The position numbers and the translations under genes are program-made. A DNA stretch of 21,022 bases from Rhodothermales bacterium. GTDB taxonomy: Bacteria; Bacteroidota; Rhodothermia; Rhodothermales; JAHQVL01. Below, piece after piece: positions 15,516-21,022 of the stretch (within the stretch, counting starts at the first letter, position 1; every line of letters starts with the position of its first letter). Location: NCBI GenBank assembly GCA_041391505.1, contig JAWKNW010000045.1, positions 1-21,022 of the forward strand. Direction: 5' to 3'. Under the pieces are notes generated by a model that was not told where the DNA came from, searched no databases, and was given only the letters and a program-made list of their open reading frames with translations.

Positions 15516-17048
15516 TCATACCTTTTTCCGTTCCAGATCGCGCAGCACGACGCGGGCGGCATTTCGGCCCGATGCGCCCATGATGCCGCCACCCGGATGG
15601 GTGGATGCCCCCGTCAGGTAGAGCCCTTTCACAGGCCCGCGGTAGCCGGACATCGACAGCGCCGGCCTGAACATGAACATCTGGTCGATGCTCATCTCCA
15701 GATGCATGACATTTCCCCGGAAAAGCCCCAGCTCACGCTCGAGCCAGAGCGGATGCTGAAACAGATAATCGACGATGCTCGCGCGGGTGCCGGGGGCGTA
15801 GCGCTCAAACCGGTCGATGATCGTCTGGGCGACACGGTCCCCGATTTCGTCCCACGAGGCGCCCCCCGCGAGTTCGTACGGATAATACTGCCCCCAGAGC
15901 CACAGGACCTCGCCCCCGGGAGGCGCAAGCGAAGGATCGGCCGCGCTGAAGGTCATGGCAACCAGGGGCGGAATGTGAGAAGGTTCGCCTTTTAAATAAT
16001 CTCCGTACGCAGCGTTGATCTGCTGTGGCGACTCACATAATAGTTGGAGTCCCATCCGGGCTTCGACACCGGGGGAGGCGGTGTAACGCACCGGACGATC
16101 CAGCGCGAGTCTCACAATGGCTCCGAATCCGTTGCCGATGCGCAGGTTCGCGGCCTCCGGGGGCCGGCTTTCCGCCGGCAACAGGCGATTTAGCGTCTCG
16201 TTAATGTGCGTTCCCGAGACGACGGCACGAGCGGTATAGTTTTTGTTTTTCACCCGCACGCCGGCAGCACGTGTTCTTTCCAGCAAAATTGTATCTACCG
16301 GAGCACCGGTGAATACACTTCCGCCATGCGACTCAATATGGCGCCGTAACGCCTGAGTCAGCATGCCGGAGCCGCCGCGCGGCCTCGCGATACCGCTTTC
16401 GTGATAGAGCGGGTGCCAGAGCAAAAAGGGGGCGCTGAGGGGTTCCGTCGGGGGAGGGCCGGATTGGGCGGCCATCCAGACCAGCGGGGCGCGAATTTTC
16501 TCTTCCTTGAAATAGCGTGAAACGACATCGCCGTACGGCGTCATGATGTCGCCCAGCGCGCGTTTCCAGTCGAGCTTCATCTTGCTGCGCACCATCGCTT
16601 TTCCGAGCTGAAACGGGCCCGGAACGTCGAGAAACGCATCGCGGACAGCCCGGCCGAAGCCGACCCAGTCGTCGTGAAATCGTTTGTAGGCGATCCCCTC
16701 ACCGGGAAAACGCGACTCGAGGTGTTCGACGGTTTTCTCCAGGCTACGGTAGAAGAATACGGAGTCGCCGTCTTCGAATGGCGCGAAAAAAAGCGGGTCA
16801 AGGTCGATGTACTCCAGCCCGTACCGTTCAAGCCCCAGTTCTTCGACTACCGGGGTCAGCCGTATCAGGATGTGGGCGCTTCCGCCGAGATCGAACTGAT
16901 ACCCCGGCACACGCTCTTCGGTAACGACGGCCCCGCCGACGATATCCCGGCGTTCGAACACGCCGATACGATACCCGGCCTGCGCCAGGTAGGCTGCCGT
17001 AATCAGCGCATTGTGCCCTGCACCGATAACAATTACATCGAAATCCAC
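15516..17048 (-). CDS. crtO: CrtO-type beta-carotene ketolase (FAD-dependent, CrtI-like fold)
   Basis: The protein has 510 residues. It starts at a GTG (no in-frame ATG upstream) that puts the FAD-binding Rossmann motif at the N-terminus: VIVIGAGHNALITAAYLAQ, with FERRDIVGGA about 30 residues on. Conserved blocks along the chain are GLEYIDLDPLFFAPF, SLEKTVEHLE, SGIARPRGGSGMLTQAL, GEVLWLWGQYYPYELAGG, GNVMHLEMSIDQMFMFRP and LYLTGASTHPGGGIMGASGRN. The last two resemble, from memory, cyanobacterial CrtO. CrtO adds 4-keto groups to beta-carotene rings. The neighbouring lycopene cyclase favours this over the related PYROXD2-like oxidoreductases, but a CrtI-like desaturase or another carotenoid oxidase is possible. 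Confidence 0.8.
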   Translation of the reverse strand: MDFDVIVIGAGHNALITAAYLAQAGYRIGVFERRDIVGGAVVTEERVPGYQFDLGGSAHILIRLTPVVEELGLERYGLEYIDLDPLFFAPFEDGDSVFFYRSLEKTVEHLESRFPGEGIAYKRFHDDWVGFGRAVRDAFLDVPGPFQLGKAMVRSKMKLDWKRALGDIMTPYGDVVSRYFKEEKIRAPLVWMAAQSGPPPTEPLSAPFLLWHPLYHESGIARPRGGSGMLTQALRRHIESHGGSVFTGAPVDTILLERTRAAGVRVKNKNYTARAVVSGTHINETLNRLLPAESRPPEAANLRIGNGFGAIVRLALDRPVRYTASPGVEARMGLQLLCESPQQINAAYGDYLKGEPSHIPPLVAMTFSAADPSLAPPGGEVLWLWGQYYPYELAGGASWDEIGDRVAQTIIDRFERYAPGTRASIVDYLFQHPLWLERELGLFRGNVMHLEMSIDQMFMFRPALSMSGYRGPVKGLYLTGASTHPGGGIMGASGRNAARVVLRDLERKKV

Positions 17049-17086
17049 TCAGGTATACCGTAAAAGGGGTTCATAATCAAAGCATT

Positions 17087-17098
17087 CGATGCGCATCG
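17087..17098. promoter_or_regulatory. 12-bp palindrome upstream of crtO
   Basis: CGATGCGCATCG is a perfect palindrome 38 bp ahead of the crtO start codon, in the position of an operator. A few perfect 12-bp palindromes are expected by chance in 21 kb of this composition, so only its location makes it interesting. Confidence 0.25.
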
Positions 17099-17305
17099 TG
17101 ATTCGCTGCAAGCATCGCGCTTAAAGATCTTAAGACGAGCGCCGATCTACCAACTAAGCACAGACACCGGCGGAAGCCGGCCTGCTGGTCTGTGAACGCA
17201 CGCGGTGGGGCCTGTGCCACAAGCCCATACACACGAAACGCATGCGACAACCGTCAACGATTCCCGTGTCGTTGGTAGGCCGTCCCGCTTCAGCCGAAAT
17301 CTGAC

Positions 17306-17310
17306 GAGGA
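17306..17310 (+). promoter_or_regulatory. Shine-Dalgarno sequence deciding the start at 17320
   Basis: GAGGA at 17306-17310 is directly adjacent to the ATG at 17311 but stands 9 nt before the in-frame ATG at 17320. That spacing favours 17320 as the true start of the small membrane protein. Confidence 0.5.
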
Positions 17311-17319
17311 ATGATTGCA

Positions 17320-17565
17320 ATGGATTGGGTATTTCAACTTTTGAGCGTCGTTATCGCTTTTGGGCCGATCGTCGTCGGAATCGTGCTGTGGCACTTTGTC
17401 TGGAATCGCGATTCAGGCTCGTCCTCGAACCCGCCGCCGCCGCCGCCGAATGGCCCCGAACGCAAACCGGTGCCTCCGTCGCCACGGTTCAGCAGCGATC
17501 GCAGCCCGATCGTGCACCGCAAAATAACCATGGCGCATACTCAGCGGCTACGCACCCGTTTCTAG
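17320..17565 (+). CDS. Small single-pass membrane protein with proline-rich tail
   Basis: This is an 81-residue protein. The first 25 residues (MDWVFQLLSVVIAFGPIVVG, then IVLWHFVW) form one membrane helix. After a short N-R-D-S-G-S-S-S linker comes a PPPPPP run and a basic, proline- and serine-rich tail. The start at 17320 is preferred because a GAGGA ribosome site lies 9 nt upstream; an ATG at 17311 would add three residues. I do not recognise a family. The helix is convincing and supports a real gene; the tail is of low complexity and less informative. Confidence 0.5.
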   Translation: MDWVFQLLSVVIAFGPIVVGIVLWHFVWNRDSGSSSNPPPPPPNGPERKPVPPSPRFSSDRSPIVHRKITMAHTQRLRTRF

Positions 17566-17744
17566 TCTACGTCCGCGCGTCCCCGCCGACGCACTTACCA
17601 TCATCTCACGCACGCCGGCAGCCTCGTGCAGGGCATCCCGCCGGCAAACAGCCCACGACCGCCTGCGGAGGGCGCTTTCTGGTTCGATCGAGGGCCCTGT
17701 GGAACAGGTCGCTCCCCGAGCAGTTCGCAATGAACCGTTATTGT
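17566..17744. other. Non-coding stretch upstream of the structured leader
   Basis: I see no credible gene here. An open plus-strand frame crosses it in a different frame from the small membrane protein, but its composition is low-complexity and unlike a protein. A small CCTGT-GGA-ACAGG hairpin is at 17696-17708. The sequence GGTTCGATCG near 17681 is not part of a tRNA. Confidence 0.4.
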
Positions 17745-17785
17745 CCCTGATAACAGTAGGCTAAATCCCTACTTGCAAATCAGGG
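17745..17785 (+). ncRNA. Two-tier stem-loop upstream of the hybrid kinase gene
   Basis: CCCTGAT (17745-17751) pairs perfectly with ATCAGGG (17779-17785), and inside it AGTAGG (17755-17760) pairs perfectly with CCTACT (17768-17773) around a 7-nt loop. The stems are separated by only 3 and 5 unpaired bases. It lies 53-93 bp before the kinase ATG and may be part of its 5' leader, a regulatory RNA element, or the end of an upstream transcript. It matches no riboswitch class I know. Confidence 0.35.
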
Positions 17786-17804
17786 TCAGACGCACGTATT
17801 TGTA

Positions 17805-17831
17805 GGGGAGAAGAGGCCTCCTCTTTTTCCC
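17805..17831 (+). terminator. Strong hairpin just before the hybrid kinase start
   Basis: GGGGAGAAGAGG (17805-17816) and CCTCTTTTTCCC (17820-17831) form a 12-bp stem with two G-U pairs and a 3-nt loop. The 3' arm contains a run of five T. It ends only 6 bp before the ATG at 17838. It may act as an attenuator or terminator ahead of the kinase gene, or it may occlude its start codon. No T-tract follows the full stem, so termination would rely on the shorter AAGAGG/CCTCTT form. Confidence 0.4.
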
Positions 17832-17837
17832 GGGTGA

Positions 17838-20675
17838 ATGGTTCATCGAATAGTTCATCGTCGTGCCGCATTGCCTATGGCTTCCGACCCGCCTCATGTA
17901 GACCCGTGTGAACGCTGCGACCGTCTCGAAGCACGGGTGCAGGTGTTGGAGGCCGAACTCGAACAATGCAACGGCCGGCTGACACGCAGCCTTTCACAAT
18001 ACGAAGCACTTTTCGAACATGCGCCGGATGCGTTGCTGGTTATCGATCAAAACGATGCCATCCGACGCGCAAACGCGCTGGCCCGGGAGCTGACGGGCTA
18101 TTCCGCGTTGGAACTGGCCACCATGTCACTCAGCACGCTGGTCGGAGCGATCCCGGAACAGCGACTGGTCTATTCCGGTCGCGACCTGTATCGGCTCGGC
18201 AAGAAGGACGGAACTACCCGTACTGTCGAACTGACCAGGCAGCAGACAGCGGAGGACCACATCCAGGTAGTCATCCGCGATGTGACCGAACAGATCGAGG
18301 CGGAGCTGGAGCTGCTCCGCATCACCTCGAATCTGGAGGAGGCCCAGGCCCGCATACGCCTTGGTAGCTGGGAGTTGAATCTCGAAACCCTCAGCGGGTA
18401 CTGGTCGGATGAAATGTTCAGGCTGGTGGGTCGCGACAAGGCGCTCGGCATACCGGCCCTGCACGAATTCATGGAGCACGTGCATCCGGAGGATCGGCCG
18501 GCGGTCCGTGAAACGCACGAAAGCGTGGTCAAGGCCGCGGTGCCGGGTGCCTATCACGTGATCGAATACAGAACGAGCGAGCCGGATCCCGAAACACAAC
18601 GCCGGCTCCGCGCCGAGTTCTATTACCAGCCCCACGGCAAGGAAGACGCGCCCGTGCTTATCGGTACCACGCTCGACATTACCGAACTAGCGCGTGCCGA
18701 ACGCCAGGCGCTCGAACGCGAAGAGAGCATCCGGGCCACGCTGCAATCGATCGGAGACGCCGTCATCGCGACAGATGAGTTCGGCCTGGTCACCCGGATG
18801 AACCCCGTCGCCGCAAAGATGACGGGATGGACCGTCGACGAGGCGCGCGGCCGGCCCCTCGGCGAGGTCTTCCAGATCTTCCACGCCGAGACCGGCGAGC
18901 CGGCCGAAAGCCCCGTCGAACGCGTGCTCGCGACCGGCGAAATCGTCGGCCTCGCCAACGACACCATGCTGCGGTCCCGCGATGGGTCGACCTATCAGAT
19001 CGCCGACAGCGGAGCGCCGATTCGCGACCAGGCCGGCCGCATCCTCGGCGTGGTGCTCGTCTTCCGGGATGTCACGGAAGCGTACCGGATCCAGGAGCGC
19101 CTCCGCGACCACATGCGCAAACGCAGCGAGGCGCATAATTTCCTGATCAATGTGCTGGACGCCATTCCGGTCCGCGTCTACTGGAAGGATGCCCAGCTGC
19201 GCTACAGCGGCGGCAACATCCTTTTTGCACGCGATGCCGGCATCGGCCACCCCGGCGGCCTCATCGGCAAGACGGATGCGGAGATGCCCTGGCGCAACGA
19301 GGCCGAACTGGCCGAGCGGCTCGAACGTCTGGTGCTGGAGGACGCCGAGTCGTATCTCGCCATCGAGGAAGAGCGCGTGATTGGATCGGGCGCCCAGCTA
19401 ATCGTCCGCTCCAACCGGGTTCCGCTGCGCAATCTCGAGGGGCAGATCGTGGGGGTGCTGGGAACGTACGAGGACATCACGCGCAGCAAGCAGGCCGAGG
19501 AGGAAGGCATCAAGCTCGAAGCCCAGCTGCGCCAGGCGCAAAAACTCGAAACCATCGGGACGCTCGCCGGCGGCATTGCACACGACTTTAACAACATCCT
19601 GACGCCGATCCTCGGGTATTCCGATCTGGCCCTGGCTTCGCTCAGCGAGGGCGATCCGGGCTACCGGGAGTTGCACGAGATCTATGGCGCCGCGCGACGC
19701 GCCAAAGAACTCGTGCGGCATATCCTGGCGTTTAGTCGCCAGGTGGATCGCGAAATCACGGCCGTGTCGCTGCCGGATGTGATCGAGGAGGCCCTGGGGC
19801 TGCTCAGGCCCCTGATCCCGGCGAATGTGGCCATTCAGCGCGATATACCCGATGCAACCCGACCGATCCTTGCAGACGCTACCCAGATCCACCAGGTCGT
19901 CGTCAACCTGTGCACCAACGCATACCAGGCCATGAAGGAGGGCGGTGTGTTGCATCTGGGGCTCAGGGAGCATGTGATCGAGCGGCGCCACATGGGCCGG
20001 CATGAACGCCTCCAACCCGGCGTGTATCTGCGCCTGTCCATCAGCGACACCGGGACCGGCATGGACGCCATGACGGCGGCACGGGTCTTCGAGCCGTTTT
20101 TTACCACCAAAGCCGTGAACGAGGGCACCGGACTCGGGCTGTCCGTCGCGTACGGCATCGTACGGAGCCTGAACGGGGACATCCGCATAGAGAGCGAGCA
20201 GGGCATCGGCACGACGATGCACGTGTATCTGCCGGCCATCGTCAGCGAGAGCGCCGCGCCGTCTCAACAGGCGGGACGCGGCGCCATGCCCGCCGGCGGC
20301 TCGGAACACCTGCTCGTCGTCGACGACGAGTCCGCCGTACTCGATGTGATCGGACGCATGTTATTGCGCCTGGGATATGTTGTCCACACCCAACACGATC
20401 CCGCACAGGTACTCGACATGCTGAAGAAGTCGCCGCACGCCTTCGATCTGGTCCTGACGGACCTGACGATGCCCGGAATGACCGGGATACAGCTGGCGAC
20501 AGGCATCAAGGAGGCGTTTCCTGACCTGCCTATCGTCCTCATGACCGGGTACGGTACGGCCGTAAACGAGGAAAAACGCATGCGGCTCAACATCGAACAC
20601 GTGCTCTACAAACCCATAGAACTGGGTGACCTGGCGCATGCGATCCGGCAGACCCTCGACGCCGCGAGGCATTAG
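17838..20675 (+). CDS. Soluble hybrid histidine kinase with multiple PAS domains and a receiver domain
   Basis: The protein has 945 residues (932 if it starts at the ATG at 17877). An N-terminal CERC pair (C24, C27) leads into a short coiled coil (LEARVQVLEAELEQ). Four PAS-like units follow: about 53-155 (FEHAPDALLVIDQND), 160-285 (RLGSWELNLE...HPEDRP), 295-420 (TLQSIGDAVIATDEFG) and 430-550 (LDAIPVRVYWKD). HisKA has AGGIAHDFNNILTPILGYSDL with phosphorylated H582. The ATPase has VVNLCTNAYQAM, DTGTGMD and EPFFTTKAVNEGTGLGLS. A receiver domain, from about 825, has DDES (D829, D830), phosphoacceptor D875 and KP near the end. There is no membrane segment, so it senses a cytoplasmic signal such as redox state, a ligand or gas. 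The response regulator 50 bp downstream is the likely partner. Confidence 0.93.
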   Translation: MVHRIVHRRAALPMASDPPHVDPCERCDRLEARVQVLEAELEQCNGRLTRSLSQYEALFEHAPDALLVIDQNDAIRRANALARELTGYSALELATMSLSTLVGAIPEQRLVYSGRDLYRLGKKDGTTRTVELTRQQTAEDHIQVVIRDVTEQIEAELELLRITSNLEEAQARIRLGSWELNLETLSGYWSDEMFRLVGRDKALGIPALHEFMEHVHPEDRPAVRETHESVVKAAVPGAYHVIEYRTSEPDPETQRRLRAEFYYQPHGKEDAPVLIGTTLDITELARAERQALEREESIRATLQSIGDAVIATDEFGLVTRMNPVAAKMTGWTVDEARGRPLGEVFQIFHAETGEPAESPVERVLATGEIVGLANDTMLRSRDGSTYQIADSGAPIRDQAGRILGVVLVFRDVTEAYRIQERLRDHMRKRSEAHNFLINVLDAIPVRVYWKDAQLRYSGGNILFARDAGIGHPGGLIGKTDAEMPWRNEAELAERLERLVLEDAESYLAIEEERVIGSGAQLIVRSNRVPLRNLEGQIVGVLGTYEDITRSKQAEEEGIKLEAQLRQAQKLETIGTLAGGIAHDFNNILTPILGYSDLALASLSEGDPGYRELHEIYGAARRAKELVRHILAFSRQVDREITAVSLPDVIEEALGLLRPLIPANVAIQRDIPDATRPILADATQIHQVVVNLCTNAYQAMKEGGVLHLGLREHVIERRHMGRHERLQPGVYLRLSISDTGTGMDAMTAARVFEPFFTTKAVNEGTGLGLSVAYGIVRSLNGDIRIESEQGIGTTMHVYLPAIVSESAAPSQQAGRGAMPAGGSEHLLVVDDESAVLDVIGRMLLRLGYVVHTQHDPAQVLDMLKKSPHAFDLVLTDLTMPGMTGIQLATGIKEAFPDLPIVLMTGYGTAVNEEKRMRLNIEHVLYKPIELGDLAHAIRQTLDAARH

Positions 20676-20725
20676 ATACCCTGGCAAGCACTACCGATCA
20701 GTACACAAGCAAGCAGAGTGAAGAC

Positions 20726-21022
20726 ATGCGGATTTTGATCATCGAGGACGACGAGAGCGTGCGCGGCATGGTTGCGCGCATGCTCAGAGCGGAGGGATAC
20801 GACCCCATAGAGGCCGGCGACGGACGCGCCGGCCTCGAAATCATCGAAAACCAGGCTACCGTGGACCTGGTCATATCGGACATCCTGATGCCCGTTATGG
20901 AGGGCCTTGAAACGCTGCGGTATATCCGGGCGCATTATCCAGAGATGCGAATCATCGCCATGTCCGGCGGCGGACAGTTCGGCCCGGAATATTGCCTGGA
21001 TCTCGCGCGCCGGCTCGGCGCC
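20726..21022 (+). CDS. Response regulator receiver protein, 3' end outside window
   Basis: The 99 visible residues form most of a CheY-like receiver domain: MRILIIEDDESVRGMVARML with acidic D8 and D9, phosphoacceptor D52 in DLVISDILMP, and the switch serine at about 80 in IIAMSGGG. The usual C-terminal K-P motif and any output domain lie beyond the edge. It begins 50 bp after the hybrid kinase on the same strand, so the two probably form a phosphorelay. Whether it is a stand-alone receiver or has a DNA-binding or other output domain cannot be seen. Confidence 0.93.
   Translation, partial: MRILIIEDDESVRGMVARMLRAEGYDPIEAGDGRAGLEIIENQATVDLVISDILMPVMEGLETLRYIRAHYPEMRIIAMSGGGQFGPEYCLDLARRLGA

Larger units (their letters stand above)
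17049..17319. other. Intergenic region between crtO and the small membrane protein gene
   Basis: Besides the palindrome at 17087-17098, this 271-bp divergent gap holds a stem-loop at 17160-17193: ACAGAC pairs with GTCTGT, and inside it CCGGC-GGAA-GCCGG forms a tight tetraloop hairpin at 17167-17180. No tRNA or coding sequence is recognisable. Promoters for crtO and for the small plus-strand gene must lie here, but none stands out. Confidence 0.5.

Noticed and set aside
17052..17080. A TTGATT-17-TATACC promoter on the minus strand for crtO
   Set aside because: The predicted start of transcription would fall at or inside the first codon, so it does not fit the GTG start at 17048 unless the true start is further downstream.
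17681..17690. GGTTCGATCG, resembling a tRNA T-loop
   Set aside because: No matching T-stem, anticodon arm or acceptor stem can be built around it.
17205..17750. A 181-codon plus-strand frame spanning the small membrane protein and the gap after it
   Set aside because: Its composition is erratic with no domain, and the frame with a membrane helix and ribosome site at 17320 is the better gene.
1..21022. CRISPR arrays, insertion sequences, phage or defence genes
   Set aside because: No regularly spaced repeats, transposase motifs, integrase motifs or defence-type proteins were seen on either strand.

Overview
The window is a GC-rich, densely coded chromosomal stretch, most likely from a member of Rhodothermota/Rhodothermales (Bacteroidota-related, Salinibacter/Rhodothermus-like). 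Three things point there. A secreted protein ends in a typical T9SS type A sorting tail (QNYPNPF...). A fused CrtYc-CrtYd lycopene cyclase lies beside a CrtO-type ketolase, a pairing known from ketocarotenoid-forming Rhodothermales. Shine-Dalgarno sequences are mostly weak or absent. The assignment is an inference; there is no rRNA in the window.

Layout. Positions 1-2921 (minus) hold a likely operon: a DUF1801 protein, the malonate transporter subunits MadL and MadM, and a malonyl-CoA synthetase of the ACSF3/MatB type that runs off the left edge. Together they would import malonate and activate it to malonyl-CoA. Positions 3056-5548 hold two convergent genes for exported proteins: a Tat-exported beta-propeller and a T9SS-tagged YCF48/BNR-repeat protein. 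Positions 5642-9821 hold a methyl-accepting chemotaxis protein, a secreted M61-type metallopeptidase read toward it with a hairpin terminator between them, and an RsbW-like anti-sigma kinase. Positions 9878-13786 hold a membrane GT-C-like glycosyltransferase fused to a SAM methyltransferase, then miaA (convergent, stop codons overlapping), then a Tat-exported sugar isomerase/epimerase-like TIM barrel.

Positions 13967-17048 hold a rhodanese and a carotenoid module: lycopene cyclase and CrtO-like ketolase on the minus strand, with a small helical gene on the plus strand between them. These two enzymes would turn lycopene into beta-carotene and then 4-keto derivatives; crtE, crtB and crtI are not in the window. 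Positions 17049-17837 are sparsely coded, with one probable small membrane protein and two strong stem-loops just ahead of the next gene. Positions 17838-21022 hold a soluble hybrid histidine kinase with about four PAS domains, followed by a single-domain response regulator cut by the right edge.

I found no CRISPR array, insertion sequence, phage gene, tRNA or rRNA, and no clear previously undescribed multi-gene system. The points most worth following are the malonate import and activation operon, the glycosyltransferase-methyltransferase fusion, the small gene inside the carotenoid module, and the structured leader before the hybrid kinase. Long open frames antisense to several genes are high-GC artefacts and were left out.
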